Assembly (NCBI RefSeq): GCF_034259205.1
Contig: NZ_CP139487.1
Location: forward strand, 124,001 to 188,000
Reading direction: 5' to 3'
Origin: Peredibacter starrii
GTDB taxonomy: Bacteria; Bdellovibrionota; Bacteriovoracia; Bacteriovoracales; Bacteriovoracaceae
DNA: 64,000 nucleotides
The position numbers and the translations under genes are program-made. Below, in pieces: positions 45,980 through 55,105 of the stretch; within the stretch, counting starts at the first letter, position 1, and each line of letters opens with the position of its first letter. The notes beneath the pieces are model-generated. The model had not been told where the DNA came from, did not search any database, and was given only the letters and a program-made list of their open reading frames with translations.

Positions 45980-48900
45980 TACATGTTCCTTCTATAGCGG
46001 CCACCCACTTCATAAAGAACAGAAGTGATTTCGCCCAAGCTACAGTAACGAACAGCAGTCAGAAGCTGCTCGAAAATATTTCCACCAGTCAGGGCCGAAT
46101 CACGAAGCTTCTTTAAGCATTCAGCTGAACGGGCCTTGTTACGGTTTTGGAAAGCATGAAGACGGTCAATCTGGTCGTTCTTCTCAGCTTCAGAGGCACG
46201 AGAAAGCTCGATCGGTTTCCACTCTTCTTGTTTTTCAGGAAGGTAAGTATTCACGCCGATAATCGGGAACTCTCCCGAGTCTTTAAGTGTCTCGTAGTAA
46301 AGAGACTCTTCTTGAATTTTCCCACGCTGATACATTGATTCCATGGCACCAAGTACGCCACCCTTGTCCGAAATTCTTTCGAACTCAGCTAGCACGGCAG
46401 CTTCCACGATATCAGAAAGCTCGTCCACAATGTATGAACCTTGAAGTGGGTTGTCCGTCTTATTCAAACCGTACTCACGGTTGATGATAAGTTGAATTGC
46501 CATAGCACGACGAACTGATTCCTCAGTCGGAGTTGTGATCGCTTCATCGTAAGCATTCGTGTGAAGTGAGTTACAGTTGTCCGAAAGTGCCAGGAACGCT
46601 TGAAGAGTTGTACGAATATCGTTGAAATCAATTTCCTGCGCGTGAAGAGAGCGGCCAGAAGTTTGAATGTGGTACTTTAATTTCTGAGATTTCTCAGAAG
46701 CACCGTACTTCTCTTTCATTGTTACTGCCCAGATCTTACGAGCAACACGTCCAAGGACCGTATACTCAGGATCTAAACCGTTCGAGAAGAAGAACGATAG
46801 GTTTTCACAGAAATCATCGATCTTCATACCTCGAGAAAGGTAGTACTCAACGTAAGTGAAACCGTTAGAAAGAGTCAGGGCCAATTGAGTGATCGGGTTC
46901 GCACCCGCTTCAGCAATGTGGTAACCAGAAATTGAAACGGTATAATAGTTTTTGATTTTGTGCTTGCAGAAGAACTCCTGCACGTCACCCATCATCTTAA
47001 GCGCGAACTCTAGAGAGAAGATACACGTGTTCTGAGCTTGGTCCTCTTTAAGGATATCGGCCTGAACTGTACCACGCACCTGCCGCATGATCTCAACTGT
47101 CTTCTCCAAGGTCTCTTGATCAGCTTCAGGAAGAGCACGATTGATCGCCGTGTTCATGAACATCGCCAGGATGATCGGAGCCGGACCGTTAATGGTCATC
47201 GATACTGATGTTGATGGAGAAGTAAGATCGAAACCTTTATAAAGTTCCATCATATCATCCAGCCTACAAATCGATACCCCAGACTCACCTACTTTACCGT
47301 AGATATCTGGACGCTTGTGCGGATCTTCACCGTATAGAGTAACTGAATCAAACGCAGTTGAAAGGCGTTTAGCATTGTCGTTCTTAGAAAGGTAGTGGAA
47401 ACGAGCGTTGGTACGCTTTGGTCCGCCTTCCCCCGCGAACTGGCGTTTTGGATCTTCATCCGCACGCTTGAACGGGAACACACCAGCAGCAAACGGATAA
47501 AAACCAGGAAGGTTTTGTGAACGAATGAACTGAAGTTTTGCCGACGGGTGATGAAGACGAGGAAAACCAACTTTAGAAATTGCTTGCTGAGAAAGTGACA
47601 CATACTTTGTTGGAACTTTAATGTCTTTTCCACGAACAACGTAAGTGTATTCACCTTTCTTATACATATCGATCACGTTATCAAATGCCGCGATCTCTTC
47701 AAGTTCAGCTTTAAGTTCTGTTTCAAGCTCGGCCTTCTTCGTCACTAGTTCTTTTGAATCAGAAACGAGCTTAGAGGCCTCAGCAAGTGCTTCGTACTTA
47801 CGAAGCTTCTCAACTGATTGGGCCGCTCTTTCGTTGTAAGAATTAACTGTCGAAGCGATGTCGCGAAGATAGTTAATGCTTCCGGCAGGAATGATTGATT
47901 GTTTTTTAGTCGAAGCGCGATCAGCTGGAATGATATCGAGCTCTTTATTGTACTCAAAGCTCACCGCTTTGATGATTTCTTTAAAGAGAGCGTTCACGCC
48001 AACATCGTTAAACTTAGACGCCATGGTTCCGAAGATTGGAAGTTCATCATCGGTTGGAGCACCGGGGTGACCCGCGAAAAGCTGCTTGTTACGACGGTAT
48101 TGTTTACGAACGTCACGAAGAGCGTCTTCTGAACGAGGTTTTTCAAATTTGTTAACCGCGATGAAATCGGCCACTTCAAGCATCTCAATTTTTTCAAGCT
48201 GAGTTGAAGCACCATACTCCGGAGTCATCACGTAAAGAGTTTTATCTGCTACTTTTGTAATTTCATCCGAGGCCTGACCAATACCAGAAGTTTCAACCAG
48301 GACTAGATCGAAGTCTTGCGACTTTAAGAAATCCACAACTTTTCTGATCTCTGGAGAAAGTTCATTCGATGAATCACGAGTCGCAAGCGAGCGAACGTAG
48401 AAGCTCTCATAAACTGCAGCTCCAAGACGAATACGGTCACCAAGAAGAGCACCTTGGTTTTTCTTTTTCGTAGGATCTACTGAAACCAGGGCCACACGTT
48501 TATTCGAATAATAACGGTGGAAACGAAGAAGAAGCTCATCGATAAGTGATGATTTACCAGCACCACCAGTACCTGTGATACCGAAAACTGGAACGTTCTT
48601 CGGTTTGAAATCAAACGGCACGTCGCGATTATCTTCAATGAAGGTAATCACTTTTGCCATTTGGTAAGGAGTTAGTTTTTTACCAGAGAGTGACTTGAAA
48701 TCAATGCCATCAAGAGTTGAGTAATCGCATTTTGCGATCATGTCATCAATGATCCCGTTAAGACCAAGCGATGTTCCATCATTCGGGTGATAAAGACGAG
48801 TGATCCCACGTTTATGTAATTCTTGAATTTCCGGAGGAGTGATTACGCCGCCGCCGCCGCCGAAGATACGAACATTTTTCCCACCGTTCTGATCAAGAAG

Positions 48901-49134
48901 TTCACGAACGTAAGTGAAATATTCCATGTGACCACCCTGATAAGAACTCAGAGCAACTGCGTGAGCATCTTCTGATAAAGCTGCTTCCACTACTTCCAGT
49001 GCCGAACGGTTGTGACCTAGGTGAATGACTTCGACGCCTTTTGACTGAAGTAATCGACGCATAATATTGATAGAAGCGTCATGGCCGTCGAAAAGACTTC
49101 CGGCGGTCACAAAACGTAATTTTCTCGAATTCAT
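45979..49134 (-). CDS. icmF: Fused isobutyryl-CoA mutase IcmF
   Basis: IcmF interconverts isobutyryl-CoA and n-butyryl-CoA with adenosylcobalamin; some forms also act on pivalyl- or isovaleryl-CoA. The product has 1051 residues with an N-terminal B12-binding domain (DGHDAS, D16 and H18), a central MeaB-like G-protein chaperone (P-loop GITGTGGAGKSS at 185-196), and a C-terminal mutase TIM barrel (YGEDPHKRPDIYGKVGESGVS, TGEQ-like cobalamin regions). The built-in chaperone and the order of domains mark IcmF, not methylmalonyl-CoA mutase. Confidence 0.95.
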   Translation of the reverse strand: MNSRKLRFVTAGSLFDGHDASINIMRRLLQSKGVEVIHLGHNRSALEVVEAALSEDAHAVALSSYQGGHMEYFTYVRELLDQNGGKNVRIFGGGGGVITPPEIQELHKRGITRLYHPNDGTSLGLNGIIDDMIAKCDYSTLDGIDFKSLSGKKLTPYQMAKVITFIEDNRDVPFDFKPKNVPVFGITGTGGAGKSSLIDELLLRFHRYYSNKRVALVSVDPTKKKNQGALLGDRIRLGAAVYESFYVRSLATRDSSNELSPEIRKVVDFLKSQDFDLVLVETSGIGQASDEITKVADKTLYVMTPEYGASTQLEKIEMLEVADFIAVNKFEKPRSEDALRDVRKQYRRNKQLFAGHPGAPTDDELPIFGTMASKFNDVGVNALFKEIIKAVSFEYNKELDIIPADRASTKKQSIIPAGSINYLRDIASTVNSYNERAAQSVEKLRKYEALAEASKLVSDSKELVTKKAELETELKAELEEIAAFDNVIDMYKKGEYTYVVRGKDIKVPTKYVSLSQQAISKVGFPRLHHPSAKLQFIRSQNLPGFYPFAAGVFPFKRADEDPKRQFAGEGGPKRTNARFHYLSKNDNAKRLSTAFDSVTLYGEDPHKRPDIYGKVGESGVSICRLDDMMELYKGFDLTSPSTSVSMTINGPAPIILAMFMNTAINRALPEADQETLEKTVEIMRQVRGTVQADILKEDQAQNTCIFSLEFALKMMGDVQEFFCKHKIKNYYTVSISGYHIAEAGANPITQLALTLSNGFTYVEYYLSRGMKIDDFCENLSFFFSNGLDPEYTVLGRVARKIWAVTMKEKYGASEKSQKLKYHIQTSGRSLHAQEIDFNDIRTTLQAFLALSDNCNSLHTNAYDEAITTPTEESVRRAMAIQLIINREYGLNKTDNPLQGSYIVDELSDIVEAAVLAEFERISDKGGVLGAMESMYQRGKIQEESLYYETLKDSGEFPIIGVNTYLPEKQEEWKPIELSRASEAEKNDQIDRLHAFQNRNKARSAECLKKLRDSALTGGNIFEQLLTAVRYCSLGEITSVLYEVGGRYRRNM

Positions 49135-49244
49135 AGACAGATCCTTAATATAAATATATATTATTTAAAACAAGTCTTTAGCATGGCCCAGTATATATGG
49201 CCAATTTCCATAAGGAAATGCTTTATAGCTTATGGCCCAGAGTG

Positions 49245-49250
49245 TATAAT
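49245..49250 (+). promoter_or_regulatory. Probable -10 box for the ferredoxin gene
   Basis: TATAAT lies 30 bases ahead of the ferredoxin ATG, with only a weak -35 candidate. The preceding 110 bases hold the divergent icmF promoter region, which is AT-rich. Confidence 0.4.
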
Positions 49251-49280
49251 AGGCTTCATTGCAAGTTTAAGGAAGTCTTC

Positions 49281-49667
49281 ATGAGTGACGAAGTAAAATA
49301 CGAAAACCCGTTTCATACGGCGCGCTTTAAGCCACCGAGAAAAGGTAAAAAACCACCTAAGCTCTTAGCAGTTGTTCACCAGTCTGGTTGTACTGGCTGT
49401 GAAGTGTGTATTGCCGGCTGTCCGGTTGATTCAATTGAATTAGTTCCAGGACCAGATCCAAAGAACCCTAGCTACCAACAGACGGTAGAGATCGATCTCG
49501 CTCGTTGTATTGGTTGTCAGAACTGTTCTCAGGACTGCCCTTGGGAAACAATCACAATGTATCAGCACGACGATGCATTCGTTGCTTGGGGTAACGAAAC
49601 TCTCGCTTCTCGCCTTTATATGAGCGAAGAAGAGATCACAAAAATTAAAGAAGAAGCCGCTGGCTAA
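49281..49667 (+). CDS. Ferredoxin-like protein, two [4Fe-4S] clusters
   Basis: The 128-residue product has two CxxCxxCxxxCP-type motifs (CTGCEVCIAGCPVDSIE and CIGCQNCSQDCPWETI), so two [4Fe-4S] clusters of the NAD(P)H-dehydrogenase or redox-subunit type. The second motif is CPWE in place of the usual CP.GA. The ATG at 49281 was chosen because AAGGAAG lies five bases upstream; a longer frame starting at 49197 has no such signal. It carries electrons for an unidentified partner. Confidence 0.88.
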   Translation: MSDEVKYENPFHTARFKPPRKGKKPPKLLAVVHQSGCTGCEVCIAGCPVDSIELVPGPDPKNPSYQQTVEIDLARCIGCQNCSQDCPWETITMYQHDDAFVAWGNETLASRLYMSEEEITKIKEEAAG

Positions 49668-49672
49668 TCTAT

Positions 49673-49699
49673 AAGGCCCTCCTCTGAGGGCCTTTTTTT
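49673..49699 (+). terminator. Rho-independent terminator of the ferredoxin gene
   Basis: GGCCCTC (49675-49681), CTCT loop, GAGGGCC (49686-49692), then seven T residues, six bases after the stop codon. Confidence 0.95.
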
Positions 49700-49762
49700 G
49701 TCTTACCAATCTGTAATCAACCCGTAATAGGCCCGTAACTTTCCTCATGCACACTTAGCTGC

Positions 49763-50434
49763 ATGAAATACTTTATTCTATTAATACTTTTTTCATTCAG
49801 TGCCTTCGCAGAAACTACCAGCTTCCCAGAACCGATGGTCTACGATCTTATGCGGAGCCTAGATGCTAAAAAGGGAGAAACCGAAATCAATTCTCTCATC
49901 CTTGCCAATGGTCAGATGAGTCCGGAAGTGGAGTACGCTTTCAAAGATGGCTGGTCATTTGAACTTGAAACTCCCATTGAAAAAGGCGAAATCCAAGCAC
50001 TCAAATGGGGATCTCAGTATACTTTTTATCAAAGAGAAAATGAGCTTCTGATGGGAGTTCAGGGAATCTTTGAAGATCAACTTCATAAACCTCGCAATGA
50101 TTATAGTCTTACCCTGGTCGTAGATTACAAACTAAGTGAATCGTTCTCCTTGGTGGGAATTAGCGGAATGAGATCGGCCAGCATTGAAAACAGTGTTGAT
50201 CACAATGTGGGCATTTTAAATTTGTCACTTTTCTACACTGTCTCTGATGACATACATGTGGGAGTTGAGAACGATAACAAACTTTACTTCACCGACAAAG
50301 AGCTTCACATCAACACCATTCCGCAAGTGTCGGTTCGAGTAAACAGAAAGCTTAGATTTCAAGCAGGATATGGGATCAGTTGGAATGACAGTCGAGAGAA
50401 TCAGGGAATTTTAAGAGGGATCGTAGAATTTTAA
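49763..50434 (+). CDS. Secreted or outer-membrane protein of unknown function
   Basis: The 223-residue product has a signal peptide (MKYFILLILFSFSAFA). Alternating polar/hydrophobic strands (SFELETPIEKGEIQALKWGSQYTFYQ, SLTLVVDYKLSESFSLVGISG, VGVENDNKLYFTD, RFQAGYGISWNDS) ending in F suggest an outer-membrane beta-barrel of eight to ten strands. No family recognised. Confidence 0.75.
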   Translation: MKYFILLILFSFSAFAETTSFPEPMVYDLMRSLDAKKGETEINSLILANGQMSPEVEYAFKDGWSFELETPIEKGEIQALKWGSQYTFYQRENELLMGVQGIFEDQLHKPRNDYSLTLVVDYKLSESFSLVGISGMRSASIENSVDHNVGILNLSLFYTVSDDIHVGVENDNKLYFTDKELHINTIPQVSVRVNRKLRFQAGYGISWNDSRENQGILRGIVEF

Positions 50435-50453
50435 CCACGACCCCCCTAGGAAA

Positions 50454-51017
50454 TTAAATAGTAAAAGGAAGAGAAACAGAAAGCATATAAGCAGAATAAT
50501 CTGTATCGATACTTGACTTAGTTCCGCCGGTCTTAATTTCTCCGAAAGTACCTTTACGGTACTCTAGGTTGATATCAAGAAAAGGAAGAAGTGTTGTACC
50601 AACACCAACTTTCACACCAGTACCATCGTTAAGATCTACTTTATCGCCATCTTTATCTTTTGTTTCACCGGTAGCGGAAAAAATATAACCGGCATAAACC
50701 TTTACCAGGATAGGGAACTTGAATCCTACGAATGCACCCCATTCGCTGATATCAACATTCTTTTTGAAATCACTGTCATCCATGTCGATTGAACTTTTTA
50801 GGTAATCCAGGCCAAGAGAAAAACCATAGTTGTAGTAACCTAAACGGCCACCATAACCCATTCCCATACCACCAGAAGCCTTGGCAGCTCCGGCCTGGTC
50901 TACTTCGATTTTTGAATTTGCATTGAAACCAACAAGTGGCTCGATAAGAACATCAGCTGATGCTGGTTTAATCATGAAGAAGGCAAGAATCAAAAGAAAG
51001 AGTTGGGCAAATTTCAT
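50454..51017 (-). CDS. Small outer-membrane beta-barrel protein
   Basis: The 187-residue product has a signal peptide (about 21 residues ending MIKPASA) and a barrel-like strand pattern (GGRLGYYNYGFSLGLDYLKSS, WGAFVGFKFPILVKVYAGYIFSA, GVKVGVGTTLLPFLDINLEYRKG), ending in the terminal strand SAYMLSVSLPFTI. It resembles OmpA/OmpW-like small porins, function unknown. Convergent with the previous gene. Confidence 0.82.
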   Translation of the reverse strand: MKFAQLFLLILAFFMIKPASADVLIEPLVGFNANSKIEVDQAGAAKASGGMGMGYGGRLGYYNYGFSLGLDYLKSSIDMDDSDFKKNVDISEWGAFVGFKFPILVKVYAGYIFSATGETKDKDGDKVDLNDGTGVKVGVGTTLLPFLDINLEYRKGTFGEIKTGGTKSSIDTDYSAYMLSVSLPFTI

Positions 51018-51085
51018 GCAAAAAGCTCCTAGAGAAATAAATGATTAACTCATTTACCATTCTAGAAGCTTTCGAAATTTCTGCA

Positions 51086-52297
51086 TTACTTTTGTATTTT
51101 ACCGATTAGGTCTTCTATTTTAATAAACACAATATCTTTGCCATTACTTGCTTTCACTGCGAGGTGACCGCGCGGCACTTCCTGCACGTTTTCGCTCGCA
51201 ATCGTACGACCATTACGATCCTGGCCAATTTGTCCTACCATGTCACCTTCACGCGCTAGGACCTGGCCAATGGTCCCACGGCCAAACATCACAAGGTCTC
51301 CGTCTTTAAGCTCGTATCGACAAGCAATACAGTTAAAGCGGTTATCCACCACTATGGTGTGTCCCTTTTTAAGATTAAAACTCGCTAGATCTTCTTTTAC
51401 TTTGGTCACTGAATAAAGATTCATGTCCAATTTCACGACCATCGCCAAAACAAAACAAGCTGTCACGAATTGGAAGATTTTCGAACGTTGCAGAACCACG
51501 CCTTCAAATTCCAGGTCACGAATTTTATCTTCAGAAGAAGACATTTGTTCTTCCAATTTTTTGTCGAAGACAAATTTCTTCAGAACCAAAGAATAGAAGA
51601 AAGTGGTCGAGAGAATGACCAACAAGGCATACATAAAGAGACGGAAGAAGTAGAGACCTTGTTGATTAATATAAATATTTCGCGATTGAACAACATAGGC
51701 ACAGATCAGGAACATAACCGGCAAGACTGCCCAGTTAAAAATATCCACCAGCTTGTGTTTGAAGAACCACTCTTTTCTCTTCTGGTGGTGATCGTATTGC
51801 ACCAGTTTTAGTCTTTGCGCTTCAAACTCTTCCTGGGAAACTAGTTCAGGACGAGCAGTATGAATGCCTTCCCAGATGTAATCAGCTCGCTCAAGACTTG
51901 AGTTGAAGTAGTGCTTGAAGCCGTTATTCATCTTCACGTAGAAGATTGACCAACACACCACATTCACCGATTGAATTTCAGAATAATAAAGAGGTTCTTT
52001 TTGTTTCCCATTGTGAACCAAGATGTGATCTTCAAATACCTGCACCGAACGTTTAAGTCTTGATCGCAGCCAGAAGAAATAAAAGGAACCAGTCACAACA
52101 AAGTAAATGGCACTCATGGTGAGTTCAAAACTTTGGTAACGAAAAACATTCGCAGGACCATCTTCAAAAAATTTGAGCGCCCAGAACGTGATCATCATGA
52201 GCGAGATGATCATGAAGCATAGGACATAAATTTTGTAATGGCTTCGATAGCGCAAGAACCGTGGTTGAACGGAATCAAGCTTTGCAATCTTCTCCAA
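51086..52297 (-). CDS. Polytopic membrane protein with an S26-like C-terminal domain
   Basis: The 403-residue product has about five membrane helices (about 21-43, 58-76, 185-205, 217-238, 270-290) and a periplasmic or cytoplasmic C-terminal 90 residues: KKGHTIVV, KDGDLVMFG, GQVLAREGDMVGQI, PRGHLAVKASNGKDI, IEDLIGKI. These blocks match the order in LepB/S26 signal peptidases (GDfilV, GDivvF, KRavGLPGD, PeGhyFv). Where LepB has the catalytic KR there is GQ, and no Ser-Met precedes the first GD-like turn, so activity is unlikely. An extra CIAC motif lies before KDGD. Confidence 0.65.
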   Translation of the reverse strand: MEKIAKLDSVQPRFLRYRSHYKIYVLCFMIISLMMITFWALKFFEDGPANVFRYQSFELTMSAIYFVVTGSFYFFWLRSRLKRSVQVFEDHILVHNGKQKEPLYYSEIQSVNVVCWSIFYVKMNNGFKHYFNSSLERADYIWEGIHTARPELVSQEEFEAQRLKLVQYDHHQKRKEWFFKHKLVDIFNWAVLPVMFLICAYVVQSRNIYINQQGLYFFRLFMYALLVILSTTFFYSLVLKKFVFDKKLEEQMSSSEDKIRDLEFEGVVLQRSKIFQFVTACFVLAMVVKLDMNLYSVTKVKEDLASFNLKKGHTIVVDNRFNCIACRYELKDGDLVMFGRGTIGQVLAREGDMVGQIGQDRNGRTIASENVQEVPRGHLAVKASNGKDIVFIKIEDLIGKIQK

Positions 52298-52357
52298 GGT
52301 CTAACTCCCGGTTAAATCTGATTACCTATCGGTAAATCCCCGGAAAACTTGACCAAA

Positions 52358-53091
52358 TTAGTTAAGCGGCTTTAACTGCTTGTTTTTATGTATGAAAATG
52401 AAGATACCGGCAGAGATAAGAAGAAGTGAAATCCACTGCGACGGAGTAAGAGGCCCCCAGAGGCCACGCACGATATCGCCACGAAGGGCCTCAACCACCA
52501 AACGAAGAACTCCATAGGAAACGAGATAAACTGAAACCAATTTGAAGCGTGGTGATTTTGATTTTAAAAGATAGATCCCAATTGCAAGAAGACCCAAGGC
52601 CTCAATCAACTGAGTAGGATGACGATAGTGCTCGTGAAGATAAATTCCCCAGAACCAATCCGTCGGTTTACCAAAACAACAACCCGCGAGTAAACAACCG
52701 ATGCGACCAATGCCATGACCGATGGCGAGTGCGGGAACTATTGGCCAGAGTAAATTCCAGTTAAATTTTTTATCAAACGCTTTGAAGAGACCAACAAAAA
52801 AAAGTCCGCCCAAGAACCCACCATAGAAAACAAAACCTCCTCCCATCCAGAAAGAAAGTTCTTTTACAAAATCCATTGGTGCGTCTGAGGGATACGTGAA
52901 ATAAAAAAGTAACTTGGCCCCGATCCATGCTGACAAAAAGATTCCCCAGAACAGTAGCTGTCCTTTTTTCCAGGAAACATCAGTGGGAAGAAGAGCAAAA
53001 AAGATTTGATAAGCTATCCCCAACCCAGCCCCATCAGGAGCGGGTAGGAGTATAGAATGAGATCAGAGTTTTGACACAGGATTGGAAGCAT
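52358..53091 (-). CDS. lgt: Prolipoprotein diacylglyceryl transferase with a one-base frameshift
   Basis: Lgt attaches diacylglyceryl to the lipobox Cys of prelipoproteins in the inner membrane. The long frame (53023 downward, TTG first) has the signature HGIGRIGCLLAGCCFG and several helices but lacks the first helix. That part reads in another frame from an ATG at 53091 (GGGGAG five bases upstream, overlapping lspA): MLPILCQNSDLILYSYPLLM. The two frames join at a run of four G (53021-53018, minus strand), where one extra G would restore one protein. It follows lspA, the next step of lipoprotein maturation. Confidence 0.85.
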
Positions 53092-53590
53092 TGCTCTCCC
53101 CTGCTTTCTTCGCTTTTAACTGCAGGAAGAAATCAATGATGAGGAGACCGGCAGCGATGGTAATACAACTGTCGGCAACGTTGAAGGCCGGAAAGTGATT
53201 CGCCTCTTCTTTCCAATAGAAAAGAAGAAAGTCCACCACGTAACCAAGACTGAATCTATCGATAAGGTTACCAACTGCGCCTGCGATGATGAGTGCATAA
53301 GCAAGAGAGATGAAGAACGCGCCCTTAATCGTTTTGATCATGAGGAAGAAGATCCAGCCACAGAATATCACCGGCAATGCCAGGAAGAAAATCTGGCGGA
53401 ACCATTCAGGTCCACCTGCACCAAAACCAAAAGCGGCACCCGTGTTCTTCACATAAGCGATGCTAAAGAGACCATCGATTACAGGAATAGACTGTCCGTA
53501 AAAAAGATTCGTCTGGATCGCGCCTTTCGTCAGCTGATCAATAATGATCAGAGTCGCCATCATTAAACATAGTGCCCAAAAACGTGCCAT
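53063..53590 (-). CDS. lspA: Lipoprotein signal peptidase
   Basis: LspA is the aspartyl protease that removes signal peptides from diacylglyceryl lipoproteins. The product has 175 residues and four membrane helices. The two active-site Asp blocks are GAVGNLIDRFSLGYVVDF and FNVADSCITIAA, with NTGAAFGF nearby. It overlaps the corrected lgt start by 29 bases and starts one base after the response regulator gene ends. Confidence 0.97.
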   Translation of the reverse strand: MARFWALCLMMATLIIIDQLTKGAIQTNLFYGQSIPVIDGLFSIAYVKNTGAAFGFGAGGPEWFRQIFFLALPVIFCGWIFFLMIKTIKGAFFISLAYALIIAGAVGNLIDRFSLGYVVDFLLFYWKEEANHFPAFNVADSCITIAAGLLIIDFFLQLKAKKAGESNASNPVSKL

Positions 53591-55090
53591 TTAGTAGTAG
53601 TCCTTCGGATTGATTTCGTATTTTTCAATCTTTCTAAGAAGAGTCTTCTTAGGAATGTTAGCGTTAAGAGCCGTTTGATTGATACGACCTTTATTGATCT
53701 TTAACGCTTGAACAATAAACTCTCTCTCGAAAAGGTCTTTGGCAACAGCAAAATCCAATTTGCCGCCTTCACCTAATTTCGCACCGAAAGAGAAATGAAC
53801 ATCATTTCCTGATTTAGGAACTGTTGCGTGATCCAATACGGAATTCTGAATGTCTTCGAGATCAATAACGCTGTCCTCGGCCACTTGGTCCTTCGTTTCA
53901 GCTTTCTTCTGATCCTTGAAAACAATCGAAGGCAATGAATTAGCATGGATCATGTCTGATGATTCCATAATAAAACAGTGCTCGATGATGTTTCTTAATT
54001 CACGAATGTTACCCGGCCATGAATAGTTACTTAGAACTTCCATCGCCTCAGGTTCAGCACCCTTAACTTTCAGGTTATGAACGTTATTGAAGTAAGAGAT
54101 ATAGTGATTCACCAGATGTGGAATATCAGTTTTTCTGTCACGAAGAGGTGGAAGATAAACTGGAAGAACGTTCAAGCGGTAGAACAAGTCTTCACGGAAC
54201 GATCCGTCTTTAATCATTTCTTCAAATGGTTTGTGAGAGGCCGCGATGATACGAACATCAACTTTGATCTCACGGTTTGAACCCACTGGCATGAAGGTCT
54301 TCTCTTGAAGCACGCGAAGAAGTTTTACCTGCATCGCCGCCGAGATATCACCAATTTCATCCAAGAAGATTGTCCCGCCTTCAGCGAACTGAAACTTACC
54401 AATCTTACGTTGATCAGCACCTGTGAAGGCACCTTTCTCGTGACCGAATAGTTCTGATTCAATGAGGTTTTCCGAGATCGCACCACAGTTAATGGTCACG
54501 AACTTTTCATCTTTTCTAGGTGAGTTATAGTGAATCGCTTTTGCTACAAGTTCTTTACCTGTACCAGATTCACCACGAATAAGAACTGGAGTATTAACTT
54601 TGGCGAGCTTCGAGATTACGTCGAAGACTTTTTTCATCGCATTCGATTCACCTACGAATTTATCTTTGCTGCCAGATGTTTCGCCAATTGAAAGTGTTGG
54701 TGAAGAGAATCCAACTGTCTCAACCATTGAACGAGCTTTAAGAGCTCGCTTAATCAGGGCCACTAGATTTTCCGAAGTGATCGGCTTCTCTAGATAGTTA
54801 TAAGCTCCTTCCTTCACGGCCTTAACTGCATCAGTCACATTTGAGTATGCAGTCAGGATCAACACGATTACTGATGGATCATGTTTTTTGATTTCAGTGA
54901 GTGCCTGGATCCCGTCCATTTCTGGCATGTTCACATCCATCACCACGAGATCATATTTTTGGCCGTAAACTTTGTTGACCGCTTCCTTACCGTTATCGGC
55001 AACGTCTACTACGAAGTGATGATACTCAAGTGCTTGTTTAACGTTCTGTTGAAGAACCTTGTCATCATCAACAACCAAAACCTTATGCAT
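53591..55090 (-). CDS. Sigma-54-dependent response regulator (NtrC family)
   Basis: The 499-residue product has a receiver domain (about 1-120; DDDK at 8-11, phosphorylation Asp in VVMDVNMPEMDG), an AAA+ sigma-54 activation domain (GESGTGKELVAKAIH, ESELFGHEKGAFTGADQRKIG, GTIFLDEIGDI) and a C-terminal helix-turn-helix (GRINQTALNANIPKKTLLRKIEKYEI). The GAFTGA loop that contacts sigma-54 is intact. Encoded behind its likely sensor kinase, 15 bases away. Confidence 0.97.
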   Translation of the reverse strand: MHKVLVVDDDKVLQQNVKQALEYHHFVVDVADNGKEAVNKVYGQKYDLVVMDVNMPEMDGIQALTEIKKHDPSVIVLILTAYSNVTDAVKAVKEGAYNYLEKPITSENLVALIKRALKARSMVETVGFSSPTLSIGETSGSKDKFVGESNAMKKVFDVISKLAKVNTPVLIRGESGTGKELVAKAIHYNSPRKDEKFVTINCGAISENLIESELFGHEKGAFTGADQRKIGKFQFAEGGTIFLDEIGDISAAMQVKLLRVLQEKTFMPVGSNREIKVDVRIIAASHKPFEEMIKDGSFREDLFYRLNVLPVYLPPLRDRKTDIPHLVNHYISYFNNVHNLKVKGAEPEAMEVLSNYSWPGNIRELRNIIEHCFIMESSDMIHANSLPSIVFKDQKKAETKDQVAEDSVIDLEDIQNSVLDHATVPKSGNDVHFSFGAKLGEGGKLDFAVAKDLFEREFIVQALKINKGRINQTALNANIPKKTLLRKIEKYEINPKDYY

Positions 55091-55105
55091 AAATTCTCCT
55101 ATAAC

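Noticed and set aside
49197-49280. An upstream extension of the ferredoxin (start at 49197)
   Set aside because: The added residues have no family match, no ribosome binding site precedes them and the -10 box at 49245 lies inside this extension.
53023-53025. TTG as the start of lgt
   Set aside because: It has no ribosome binding site and would remove the first membrane helix; an ATG at 53091 in the other frame, with a good site, fits better.
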